Shown one piece after another: positions 7,288 to 16,287 of a stretch of 64,000 bases of DNA (its first letter is position 1; each line of letters opens with the position of its first letter). A program made the translations under genes and the position numbers. The stretch is from Desulfobacter sp. GTDB taxonomy: Bacteria; Desulfobacterota; Desulfobacteria; Desulfobacterales; Desulfobacteraceae. The stretch lies in contig CP054838.1 in the NCBI GenBank assembly GCA_028768545.1, forward strand, positions 4,461,001-4,525,000, written 5' to 3'. The notes beneath the pieces were generated by a model. It was not told the origin of the DNA, did not search any database, and saw only the letters and a list, made by a program, of their open reading frames with translations.

Positions 7288-10200
7288 ATTGCACCTCCTT
7301 TGTTCCCGATGCGCTCTTTTCAAACAGGGCATCAGTTTTGGCCATGATCTGGCGGTCGGTAAAATGGTTGAGTTTGATGGCCTTGCCAGGGCATTCGGCC
7401 ACACAGGCACCGCAACCGTGACATTCAGACGGATCAATCACGGCATACCCGTCCTCGTGAATGCGGGGAATAGAATAGGGACAGGTCCTGACACAGGTGA
7501 GGCAGACCGCACATTTTTCAGGCGTGACATCCGCCACCACCCCGCCCACCTGAAGGGAATCTTTGGATAAAATGGTCATGGCCCGGGCCACAGACGCCCT
7601 TGCCTGGGCAATGGACTCTTCAAGGGGTTTGGGATAATGGGCCAGTCCTGCCACAAACAGTCCGTCAGAGGCAAAGTCCACAGGTCTCAGCTTGGCATGG
7701 GCCTCCACCAGAAAGCCTTCGGCATTGATTGGCACCTTAAATTTCTCGAACAAGGCCTGATTATCCCCCGGCACAATGCCCGAAGCCAGGACCACAAGAT
7801 CCGGATGAATCAGCACAGGTATCCTGAGCACATGGTCCATGAGGGTAAATTCCAGTTTGTCCTCCCCGTCTCGTCTCAATTCGGGCATTTGTTCCAGATC
7901 GTACCGGATGAAAATCACCCCGAGCTGCCTTGCCTGCTGGTAAAGATCTTCCCTGAACCCATAGGACCTGATATCCCGGTACACCACATAGACCCGTTTT
8001 CGGGAATCCATCTCTTTTAGGGCAATGGCGGATTTAAGACTGTGGGTACAGCAGACCTTGGAGCAATATGGATTTTCATCGTTCCTCGATCCCACGCATT
8101 GAACGAATATAATTTTTTGAGCCGATGCAATTCGCAGGTCCTGGGTCCTGAAGGCAGCGTCCATATCCAGATGGGTGAGAACATCGGGATGATCGCCGTA
8201 AAGATACTCAGAAGGCTTGTGCTCCATGCCGCCCGTGGCAATGACCACGGCCCCGTGTTCAATGGGCAATTCATTTTCTCCGTTTAATACCGTGGTCGTA
8301 AAATTGCCCACAGACCCGGTGGTATTGCCTACACTTGCCTCCATATAAAGAGAAATGAATTCAGATTCTTTTACAGATTCAACCAGATGATCAAGATAGG
8401 CCCGGACAGATTCTCCCTTCCAGGTGGTGTTGAGATGATTGGCAATTCCGCCCAGTACAGGCGAGCGTTCCACCAGATGAACATCAATTCCCTGGGCAGC
8501 ACCGCCCAGGGCGGCTTCCATTCCTGAGACCCCGCCCCCGACAACCAGAAGCGCCTTTTTAATGGGCAGAGCCACCTGGTGAAGGGGTTCAACAAAGGCG
8601 GCCTTGGCCACGGCCATGCGGACCAGGTCCTTGGCCTTTGCTGTGGCTCGTTCAGGCTGATTCATATGGACCCAGGTATTCTGGTCCCTGATATTGGCCA
8701 TCTCAAAGAGATACTTGTTCAATCCAGCATCCCGGATGGTTTCCTGGAACAAAGGTTCATGGGTCCGGGGCGAGCACGAGGCCACCACCACCCGGTTAAT
8801 CTCATTGTCCCTTATCACTTCCTTGATATGATCCTGGGCATCCTGGGAACAGGTAAACAAATTATCCTCCACATGGACCACATAGGGCAGGGTCTTGGCA
8901 TAATCCCGAACCGCCGGCACATCTGCCACCCCCCCGATATTGATTCCGCAATTGCAGACAAAGACCCCGATCCTGGGCGCAACGCCTGTAAAATCGAGTT
9001 CCGGGGGCAATTGCCTTGTCCTGGTTTTTGACCACCTGGCCTCTTTCATGTCCATCACTGCCGTGGCTGCCGCAGCAGAGGCTTCCATCACAGAACCTGG
9101 AATATCTTTAGGTTCCTGAAAACTGCCGCAGACAAAAATCCCCTTGCGGCTGGTGGTCACAGGGGCCAGGTTGGTGGTGCGGGCAAACCCGTGGGCATTG
9201 AGTTCAATTCCCATTTTTTGGGCCAGATCAACAGCATCCCTATTGGGGGCAAGGCCAATGGAAAGGACCACCATGTCAAAAATTTCCGCCACGGTATTGC
9301 CCGCCTCGGACGAATAAACCAGCCGGTATTTATCCTTTGGCTCGGGAAATACCGAATGGATCCTGGATCTTACAAACCGGACCCCGCTGTCGTCCTGGGC
9401 CCGGATATGGTACTTGTCAAACTCCTTGCCATGGGTTCTCATGTCCATGAAAAAAATGGCACAGTCCAGGTCATCATCGGCATGTTCCTTGGCAATGACG
9501 GCCTGCTTGTTGGCATACATGCAGCAGACCCCGGAACAATAGGCATGATCCCCCTTATTAATATCCCTTGACCCCACACATTGGAGCCAGGCAATTTTTC
9601 TGGGCGGCACCTGGTCACTGGGCCGGACCAGATGGCCTTCATAGGGTCCAGAGGCTGAAAGCACCCGCTCAAACTCCAGGGAGGTCATGATATTGGGGCT
9701 GTGACCATAACAATAGGTGACCAGGCCTTCGGGCTTAAAGGGCGAAAACCCGGGGGCCATGATAATGGCGCCCACATTGATTTCGTGGATTTTGCCCAGC
9801 ATATTATGATCCACGGCATGGGCCAGGCAGGCATCCTCACACGCCATGCATTCAGAACAATACCCGCAGTTAATACAGCGTGAGGCTTCCTTTTGCCCCT
9901 CTTTTCTGCCATACCCAAGTTCCACCTCATCAAAATTGCCTGCCCGCAGGTCGATGGGCAGTTCGGGCATCTTGTACCGGGGCTCAACAGGCCAGGAGTC
10001 ATCCACAGGCCGGTACTCGGGTGTTTCAACCATGGGAAGGGTCCTGCCGTCCTCCATATCCTTTCCTTTAAGATACCGGACAATGGACTCGGCAGCTTCC
10101 ATACCTGCGGCAACGGCTGAAATGGCCACACCAGGCCCTGTCTGGACATCACCGCCGGCAAATACCCCCGGCATGTCCGTCTCCAGGGTCAAAGGATTCA

Positions 10201-11737
10201 CCTCGGTGGTGTTCCACCTGGAAATTTTAATCTCTGCCAGGTCCTCGATGGCAGAAAGATCCGGCTGCTGCCCGATGGCCGGGATCAGCTGATCGATCTC
10301 AATTTCATATTCAGATTCCGGGATGGGCACAGGCCGTTTCCGGCCGGATGCATCAGGTTCACCCAGGGCCATTTGAATCACCCTCGCCCCGGTGACCTTT
10401 CCCTTGGATCCTAAAATTTTCTGGAGGGCTGCCAGATAAACAATTTTCACCCCTTCATCTTCTGCCGCACAGATCTCCTCTTCCCAGGCCGGCATTTCTT
10501 TTCTGGTTCGTCTGTAAAGGATGGTCACCTCTTGGGCGCCCAAACGGACTGCAGATCTGGCCACATCAATGGCCACATTGCCTCCACCGATGATGGCCAC
10601 CTGTCTGCCCACAGGGGTGGTCCCTGTCAAATTAAGCTGTTTGAGAAACCCCACGCCCTGGCAAACCCCCTCAAGATCTTCACCGAGAATGCCAAGATCA
10701 ATGCCCCGGTGGGCGCCAAGTCCCAGAAAAACCGCCTCAAACCCGTCTGCCATGAGGCTGTCCAGGGTAAAATCCTGGCCCAGACGGGTGTCTAATCTGA
10801 TTTCAACGCCCAGCTGGGTGACCACCTCGATATCTTTATCCAGAACATCCGGGGGCAGCCTGTGATCCGGTATTCCCACCCGGAGCATCCCGCCCGGCTT
10901 GGAAAGGGCTTCAAAAATCACAGCATCCACCCCCTGTTTTGCCAAGTGGTAGGCCGCAGACAAGCCTACAGGACCCGATCCGATAACGGCTGCTTTTTTG
11001 CCAATCTTTTCCTGGCAGGGAATCTTAATTTTTCTTGGATCAAAATTGTCTGCTGCCAGCCGCTTAAGATCTCTGATGGCCACGGGCTCATCCACCTGAC
11101 ACCGTCTGCAGGCATCTTCACACTCATGGGGGCAGATCCTGCCTAAAACGCCTGGCAAGGGCAGCTGCTCCATGATGATTTCAAGGGATTGCCTGAAATT
11201 GCCCTTTTTGACCATCTGGACATACCCCTGGACATTCAGGCCTGCAGGACAGGTGAGCCGGCAGGGGGCCTTGTCTTTTTTTTCTATGGCATAGGCAGAA
11301 GGCATGGCCTGGGGATAAAGCTTGAACGCGGCTTTGCGGGCCTTAAGATTTTCGTCAAACCGGCTGGGAAGCGTCACCGGGCAGACATCGGCGCATTCCC
11401 CGCAAGCCGTGCACTTTTCAAGGTCAATAAACCGGGGATTTTCCCTGACCTTTACATTAAAATTTCCAGCTTCTCCGTCCACGGATTCAATCTCGGACAT
11501 GGTGAGCAGTTCGACGTTGAGATGACGGCCCGCCTCCACCAGCTTGGGTGAGATAATACACATGGAACAGTCATTGGTGGGAAAGGTTTTATCCAATTGG
11601 GCCATGGTTCCGCCAATGGCCGTATTTTTATCCACCAGGTATACCAGATATCCTGAATCTACCAAATCCAGGGATGCCTGGATACCGGCAATGCCGGCAC
11701 CCACAACCATAACCGACCCGTTACCTTTTTTTTCCAT
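7280..11737 (-). CDS. hdrA: heterodisulfide reductase subunit A-like protein, double module with GltD/NfnB-like insert
   Basis: A 1485-residue flavoprotein, more than twice the usual HdrA length. Order of parts: HdrA N-terminus with FAD motif GAGIAG (residue 13) and CSMC (57-60); 4Fe-4S motif CTACGECADVCP (109-120); a GltD/NfnB-like insert (about 158-620) with CRLTCPAGLNV, FAD motif GSGPVG and NADPH motif GGGNVA; a cysteine-rich CINCGYCSECMACEDAC; the rest of HdrA module 1; a second HdrA module from about residue 920 (VCNCGINIGG, FAD motif GGGVSG); and a C-terminal two-cluster ferredoxin (CAVCLTCVRTCP, CHGCGACVAECP). It probably splits or merges electrons between NAD(P)H, ferredoxin, MvhD and HdrCB. 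ATG 11737 has a GGAGG site; an upstream extension lacks family sequence. Confidence 0.9.
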   Translation of the reverse strand: MEKKGNGSVMVVGAGIAGIQASLDLVDSGYLVYLVDKNTAIGGTMAQLDKTFPTNDCSMCIISPKLVEAGRHLNVELLTMSEIESVDGEAGNFNVKVRENPRFIDLEKCTACGECADVCPVTLPSRFDENLKARKAAFKLYPQAMPSAYAIEKKDKAPCRLTCPAGLNVQGYVQMVKKGNFRQSLEIIMEQLPLPGVLGRICPHECEDACRRCQVDEPVAIRDLKRLAADNFDPRKIKIPCQEKIGKKAAVIGSGPVGLSAAYHLAKQGVDAVIFEALSKPGGMLRVGIPDHRLPPDVLDKDIEVVTQLGVEIRLDTRLGQDFTLDSLMADGFEAVFLGLGAHRGIDLGILGEDLEGVCQGVGFLKQLNLTGTTPVGRQVAIIGGGNVAIDVARSAVRLGAQEVTILYRRTRKEMPAWEEEICAAEDEGVKIVYLAALQKILGSKGKVTGARVIQMALGEPDASGRKRPVPIPESEYEIEIDQLIPAIGQQPDLSAIEDLAEIKISRWNTTEVNPLTLETDMPGVFAGGDVQTGPGVAISAVAAGMEAAESIVRYLKGKDMEDGRTLPMVETPEYRPVDDSWPVEPRYKMPELPIDLRAGNFDEVELGYGRKEGQKEASRCINCGYCSECMACEDACLAHAVDHNMLGKIHEINVGAIIMAPGFSPFKPEGLVTYCYGHSPNIMTSLEFERVLSASGPYEGHLVRPSDQVPPRKIAWLQCVGSRDINKGDHAYCSGVCCMYANKQAVIAKEHADDDLDCAIFFMDMRTHGKEFDKYHIRAQDDSGVRFVRSRIHSVFPEPKDKYRLVYSSEAGNTVAEIFDMVVLSIGLAPNRDAVDLAQKMGIELNAHGFARTTNLAPVTTSRKGIFVCGSFQEPKDIPGSVMEASAAAATAVMDMKEARWSKTRTRQLPPELDFTGVAPRIGVFVCNCGINIGGVADVPAVRDYAKTLPYVVHVEDNLFTCSQDAQDHIKEVIRDNEINRVVVASCSPRTHEPLFQETIRDAGLNKYLFEMANIRDQNTWVHMNQPERATAKAKDLVRMAVAKAAFVEPLHQVALPIKKALLVVGGGVSGMEAALGGAAQGIDVHLVERSPVLGGIANHLNTTWKGESVRAYLDHLVESVKESEFISLYMEASVGNTTGSVGNFTTTVLNGENELPIEHGAVVIATGGMEHKPSEYLYGDHPDVLTHLDMDAAFRTQDLRIASAQKIIFVQCVGSRNDENPYCSKVCCTHSLKSAIALKEMDSRKRVYVVYRDIRSYGFREDLYQQARQLGVIFIRYDLEQMPELRRDGEDKLEFTLMDHVLRIPVLIHPDLVVLASGIVPGDNQALFEKFKVPINAEGFLVEAHAKLRPVDFASDGLFVAGLAHYPKPLEESIAQARASVARAMTILSKDSLQVGGVVADVTPEKCAVCLTCVRTCPYSIPRIHEDGYAVIDPSECHGCGACVAECPGKAIKLNHFTDRQIMAKTDALFEKSASGTKEVQYE

Positions 11738-11750
11738 TGCATCCCTCCTT

Positions 11751-13049
11751 TTAGTGTTCTGCTGCAAGTCCCAGATTGGCCAGGTCCGGCCCAAGATAGG
11801 TACGTTCTGTATCGGCCAGACACCCCAGTGCAAGGCAGATAATGGTCCAGAGGTGGACCACATGGTAATCCGCCCCAAAATGATGACCGAGATCCTCGAT
11901 CTGGCCGTGGCAGTTATGGCAGGGTGCGATCACATAGTCTGCCCCTGTGGCCATGATCTGGTCAAACTTGATCTTGCCGTAGGCCCTTCGCTGGTCTGGG
12001 AAACCTGCCTGGAGCGCCCCGCCCCCGCCCCCGCAGCAAAAATTATTCACCCGGCTGGGCACGGTGTCGATGAAATTTTCCTCGCCCACAACGGTTTTCA
12101 CCACAAACCGCAGTTCGTCAACAATCTTGTTGGACCCGGTTTTCCGACCGATGTTGCAAGGGTCCTGGATGGTAAACTTAGCTTTGATATCCTTGTTCCA
12201 GTCGGAATTGACCGCAAGCTTTCCCTCCCGGATCCATTGAGCATAAAGTTCGATGATGGTTACCAGTTCAAACTTGTGGGGAATTTTAAATTTTCGCAAT
12301 CCTTCCAGGATTGCAAAGTATGAATGGCCTCACTCGGTGTTGACCACCATGGGGCTTTTTAAGGTATTGTCCACATGAAGGGCAAACTCCTCAATAATAT
12401 ATTTCCAGCCCTCGTCATCGGCCAGGAACATGCAGTAATTTTCACCGGCCCACATCACCGAAGGATAGGTCCAGTCCGCCCCCACCGTGTGAAGCACCTT
12501 CCACAGCGGCCCCATCTCTTCTGGCTCTGTTACAGGCTCCCTTGAATTCTGGTTTAACACCATCTGGGCGCCCACACGGTCCACAGAGACCTCAAGATCT
12601 TCAAACCCCGGATGCTCTTCCCGGATCTCTTCAGCCACATCCAGGACCGTGAATTTAAAATCCTCCTTGGCTGCGCCCATGGCAGATCCTGTTCTGATAT
12701 GCTGATCGCAGGACCCTAAAATGCCCCTGGGCCGTTTCTCCCGGGCCATTTTTGAACGTATGTTATAGATGAGTTTGGGGATGTTGATGTTCATGGGACA
12801 GGCCAGCTGGCACCGGCCGCACATGGAGCAGACCCATTTCCAGTCCGAGTTGAGGATTTGCTCATCCATGCCGAAATTGAGCATGCGGATCAATTTTCGA
12901 GGATCCATGTCAAATTGTTCGGAAGCCGGACACCCGCCGGTACAGGTGCCGCAGGTCAAACAGAGATCAAAATTGGCATCTGGAATTTTATCCAATACCG
13001 CATCTTTAAGTTCAGAATCCAGCCTGTCGATTTTTATTGCTTGGACCAT
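11751..13049 (-). CDS. HdrC-HdrB fusion (HdrD-like) Fe-S protein, selenoprotein (Sec240)
   Basis: A 432-residue fusion. The N-terminal HdrC-like part has two 4Fe-4S motifs (CLTCGTCTGGCP near residue 30 and CSMCGRCQLACP near residue 75). The C-terminal HdrB-like part has CCG-domain cysteines (DPCNIG, NNFCCGGGGG, APCHNC). At 12330-12332 the frame meets TGA within NTE-U-GHSYFAILEG. This is the place of a cysteine in the first CCG domain (normally TECGHA), and the frame continues open for 192 codons to the real stop at 11751. A perfect 7-bp hairpin follows. Reading UGA as selenocysteine joins two otherwise orphan halves. It lies 13 bases before hdrA and should be its electron partner. Confidence 0.88.
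12296..12314 (-). promoter_or_regulatory. candidate bacterial SECIS element of hdrCB
   Basis: GCAATCC and GGATTGC on the minus strand form a perfect 7-bp stem, extendable by two weaker pairs, around the loop UGGAA. It begins about 15 bases after the UGA at 12332-12330, with the apex about 22 bases away, inside the coding frame. The apical CCUGGAAGG matches the mvhD hairpin pattern CCUGGNAGG. Confidence 0.72.
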
Positions 13050-13216
13050 AAAACCGCTCCTTTATGGTCTTCTTAAAGCTTTGTCTTCCAGCCCTTTGCT
13101 GCAAAAAATCAGCGAATCAAAGATAATGTCTCAGCTCAGAATATGATTTAAACCCTTTTAAAATATTTTTTTGCACCATTGCCGACCTGAAATCCAAACG
13201 TCTTTCAAGGAGACCA

Positions 13217-14095
13217 TCATCTTAATTTGGCTGCATTAAGATACTGGGCAAGCTTATCTTCTCCGCCGACGGTAATGATGTGAACGCCCTGGCAGATATC
13301 TTTTAAGCTTGCAACCGTATCAGCAAATAATTCAATACTTGCCCTTTGTTTGTCCGGCGCCTTTAACAGCTTCTGGATGACCCACTCAGATACAAGCCCG
13401 GATTTAAAATGACGATTTAAAAATTTACCCATGCCGGCGGTCCTTAAAATCATGACCTCGGCAATCACCGGCACCCTGAAAGGCGTCACCTGTTTCATGA
13501 ACTTTTCAAACTGATCCACATCAAATATGGGGGTGGTCAGAAAATACCCCGCACCCACATGGATCATGTCCTCCATCTCCTCCATGCCCCGCTTGGGCAT
13601 GTTCCGTCCCCAGGGGGTTTCAACCCCGGAGCCCACCATGAAGTCCATTTTATCGGAAAGATCGTTTCCCTCAATGGAGACCCCTTGTTTTAAATGATCG
13701 AGCACCGATCCGAGCTTGCCCGAATCCACATGGAAGAACATATCTTCTTGAAGGGTATTGCCCGAAATCCTGTAATCCTCGGTAAATACCAGAAGATTGT
13801 CCACCCCGGTCTCATGGGCCAGGGTCAGATCCTTTTGCAGCTGGTACCGGTTCTTGTCCCGGGTCGTGGTCTGGAAGATGACGTTGAACCTATTTTTTTT
13901 GAGCAGTTCACAGGTTCGAATGGAATCGCCCACCACCCCTTCAAGCTCGGTTTCCTGAACCGAGACCCCGTCCACCCGTCCCCTGACGCGGCTGAGGCTT
14001 TCAATCAAGGTTTCAGGTTCTTCATCCCCTAAAGGCGCCTGGATCTCAGAGGTCACCACAAATCTCTTTTTTTCCAAAGATTCTTTTAAATTCAT
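13217..14095 (-). CDS. MetF-like methylenetetrahydrofolate reductase paralogue
   Basis: A 292-residue TIM-barrel protein with MetF-family features, clearly diverged from the MetF at 5159-6094. It opens VVTSEIQAPLGDEEPETL, has the FQTTTRDKNRYQLQKDL segment and LLVFTEDYRIS in place of the canonical LSGDH loop, and a C-terminal GMGKFLNRHF resembling GMANFMKKF of the other copy. It is the first enzyme gene after the HTH-receiver gene and precedes hdrCB by 167 bases. The altered loop suggests a different folate or C1-carrier substrate, or a structural role. That is inference. Confidence 0.78.
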   Translation of the reverse strand: MNLKESLEKKRFVVTSEIQAPLGDEEPETLIESLSRVRGRVDGVSVQETELEGVVGDSIRTCELLKKNRFNVIFQTTTRDKNRYQLQKDLTLAHETGVDNLLVFTEDYRISGNTLQEDMFFHVDSGKLGSVLDHLKQGVSIEGNDLSDKMDFMVGSGVETPWGRNMPKRGMEEMEDMIHVGAGYFLTTPIFDVDQFEKFMKQVTPFRVPVIAEVMILRTAGMGKFLNRHFKSGLVSEWVIQKLLKAPDKQRASIELFADTVASLKDICQGVHIITVGGEDKLAQYLNAAKLR

Positions 14096-14109
14096 GATCT
14101 GCCTCCTTT

Positions 14110-14682
14110 TTATTTTAATCCAAGCAGTTTAGCCACTTCATCTTTGAGCTGGGGAAGGGGCAGGGGTTTTGAAAAGCAGACATCTGCCCCGTTTTCCTTC
14201 ATCTGGGCGAATTTCTCATCGTCCAGATAGGCGGAAAGAACGATAATTTTGGTCTCCTTTGTCTTTGGACTGGTTTTAATCTTTTTGCAGACTTCATACC
14301 CTTTGATGTCCGGCATCATGATATCTAGAATCACCAGGTCAGGATGAAAATGACTGACCTGGAGACCGGCCTCAAACCCGTCCGAAGCCGACACCACCTC
14401 ATAGTCGAACTCATCTTCCTCCAGGGCCTGGACAATGGATTCCACAATGATCATGTCATCGTCCACCACCAGTATTTTTCTCCTTGCGCCCTCCTCTTTT
14501 TCATCCGGGATGGGGATGCCCTGGTTGCGCATGAAGGTCTCCAGATCATCCTTTTGGATACGGCGATGGCCCCCCACTGTTTTATAGGCCTTGATATGGC
14601 CGGCCTCCACCCAGTTGATGATGGTTTTAGAGGATACATTGCAGTACTTGCTTGCCGTAAATACAGTCAAGGTCTCTTCCAT
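14110..14682 (-). CDS. HTH (excisionase/MerR-type) - response regulator receiver fusion
   Basis: A 190-residue regulator with an unusual order. The N-terminal winged helix of MerR/excisionase type (residues 1-52, TASKYCNVSSKTIINWVEAGHIKAYK, TVGGHRRI) is followed by a receiver domain (from about residue 68, ILVVDDD). In the receiver the phosphoacceptor Asp is in VILDIMMPD and the Lys in FSKPLPLP. Most response regulators have the receiver first. The gene lies 14 bases upstream of the MetF paralogue and heads the Hdr operon, so it probably controls it. No kinase is adjacent in the same operon; the NtrC-type pair begins just downstream of the gap. A good AAGGAGG site precedes the ATG. Confidence 0.85.
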   Translation of the reverse strand: MEETLTVFTASKYCNVSSKTIINWVEAGHIKAYKTVGGHRRIQKDDLETFMRNQGIPIPDEKEEGARRKILVVDDDMIIVESIVQALEEDEFDYEVVSASDGFEAGLQVSHFHPDLVILDIMMPDIKGYEVCKKIKTSPKTKETKIIVLSAYLDDEKFAQMKENGADVCFSKPLPLPQLKDEVAKLLGLK

Positions 14683-14719
14683 AATGCCTCCTTAATGCCA
14701 TGTATGGGATTATAGCTTT

Positions 14720-14777
14720 TATAGTTATTACATGGTTTTCGCTTTGTCAAGCGAATAAAATAAATTAAATAACTATA
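14720..14777. promoter_or_regulatory. inverted repeat upstream of the HTH-receiver gene
   Basis: TATAGTTATT at 14720-14729 is matched by AATAACTATA at 14768-14777, in an AT-rich region directly upstream of the HTH-receiver gene. It is a possible operator for autoregulation or part of the operon promoter. No binding evidence exists from sequence alone. Confidence 0.35.
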
Positions 14778-14847
14778 CCGAATGACCGTAAAAATATCCC
14801 GCCCCTGTTCTGGCCGAGATATCCAAGCCTGGAATGTCACAAAAAAA

Positions 14848-16287
14848 TCAGCGAATTATTTTTGTGGACGAAATCGTATTGATATTGTACTTGTCAATTT
14901 TGGCGTGGAAGGTGGGCCGGGACACCTCTAAAAGTCTGGCTGCCTGGGACCGATTCCCATTGGACAATTCCAGGGCCTCTTCCACGACCATGGATGAAAC
15001 CATATCAATAAAATATTCAAAGCTGTGGGGGCTTGCCAAATCCCCTATGCTTTGACGGATCCAATGGCGGACCGCGTCTTCTTCATTTTCCCCTCCGCCT
15101 TCCAAACTGCCCTTTTTATTCTTGTTCCGGATAATCTGGCTTAAATCCGCAAGGGAGACAGGGTTGCCCCGGTTGAAAATCAATACCTTCTGGATGAGGT
15201 TTGCCAATTCTCTTACATTTCCGGGCCACCCATACTGAATCAGCAATTCCAGGGCATCCTCTCTTATCCCCGGATTTTCCATGTTCAATTCGTGAGCGAA
15301 CCGGGCCAGATAATGGGCTGTCAAATCTTTGATATCACCTTGGCGTTCCCTTAAGGGCGGTAAATCAATGGTCACCACCTTGAGCCTGAAATAAAGGTCT
15401 TCTCGAAATTCTCCGGCCTTGATGGCGGCCTTAAGATCTTTGTTGGTCGCGGCAATGATCCGCACATCCACGGGAATGGTCTCATCTCCGCCCAGCCGTT
15501 CAAGTCTTTTTTCCTGGAGCAGTCTTAAAATTTTAGCCTGGATGCTGATGGGCATATCCCCAATCTCATCCAAAAACACCGTACCCTTGTCTGCCTGTTC
15601 AATTTTCCCGATATGCCTCTGGGAGGCCCCTGTAAATGCCCCTTTTTCATAGCCGAACAGCTCACTTTCCAAAAGGTTTTCAGGAATGGCCACGCAATTG
15701 ATAATGGAAAAGGCTTGGTCAGACCTTATCCCGTGCTGGTATACGGCCCGGGCCACAAGTTCCTTGCCCGTGCCTGACTCGCCCTGGATCAAAACCGTGG
15801 CATGGGTCTGGGCCACCCGGCCAATGGATTTATACACCTTTTGCATGCCCGGACTCTGGCCCACAATGGCATTGGGTGAATAGGTCTTGGGAGCGGCATC
15901 CACCTCCACGGGAGATCTCATGCAATAGCCGGCATCCACGGCCTGGGAAATCATGCACAGCATCTCGGGCACGTCAAAAGGCTTGAGCAGATAATCATAG
16001 GCACCGGCCTTGATGGCCTCAATGGCGGTTTCCGTGGTTCCAAATGCCGTGACAATGATCACAGGCAGTTTGGCATCAATTTTCCGAATGGACTTAAAGG
16101 CGTCAATCCCATTGATACCGGGCAGGCGGACATCCAAAATCACAAGATCCAGTTCTGTAGTTTCCACGATCTCTATGCCGGCTTCTCCGCTGGCTGCAGA
16201 GACCACCTCATAATTTTCCTCCCGTAAAAGTTTGGAAAAACTGGTTCTCAATTGATCATCATCGTCAATGACAAGAATCTTTGTCAT
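14848..16287 (-). CDS. NtrC-family sigma-54-dependent response regulator
   Basis: A 479-residue regulator with three domains. The receiver spans residues 1-120, with phosphoacceptor D52 in LDVRLPG and Lys in LLKPFD. The AAA+ sigma-54 interaction domain covers about 138-370, with Walker A GESGTGKE at 169-176 and the sigma-54 contact loop GAFTGA at 216-221. A C-terminal Fis-type helix-turn-helix (GNRSQAARLLEVSRPTF) ends the protein. The ATG at 16287 has a GGAGG site and overlaps the kinase stop by 4 bases, so the two form a coupled pair. Its targets must have sigma-54 promoters; none was securely identified in this window. Confidence 0.93.
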   Translation of the reverse strand: MTKILVIDDDDQLRTSFSKLLREENYEVVSAASGEAGIEIVETTELDLVILDVRLPGINGIDAFKSIRKIDAKLPVIIVTAFGTTETAIEAIKAGAYDYLLKPFDVPEMLCMISQAVDAGYCMRSPVEVDAAPKTYSPNAIVGQSPGMQKVYKSIGRVAQTHATVLIQGESGTGKELVARAVYQHGIRSDQAFSIINCVAIPENLLESELFGYEKGAFTGASQRHIGKIEQADKGTVFLDEIGDMPISIQAKILRLLQEKRLERLGGDETIPVDVRIIAATNKDLKAAIKAGEFREDLYFRLKVVTIDLPPLRERQGDIKDLTAHYLARFAHELNMENPGIREDALELLIQYGWPGNVRELANLIQKVLIFNRGNPVSLADLSQIIRNKNKKGSLEGGGENEEDAVRHWIRQSIGDLASPHSFEYFIDMVSSMVVEEALELSNGNRSQAARLLEVSRPTFHAKIDKYNINTISSTKIIR

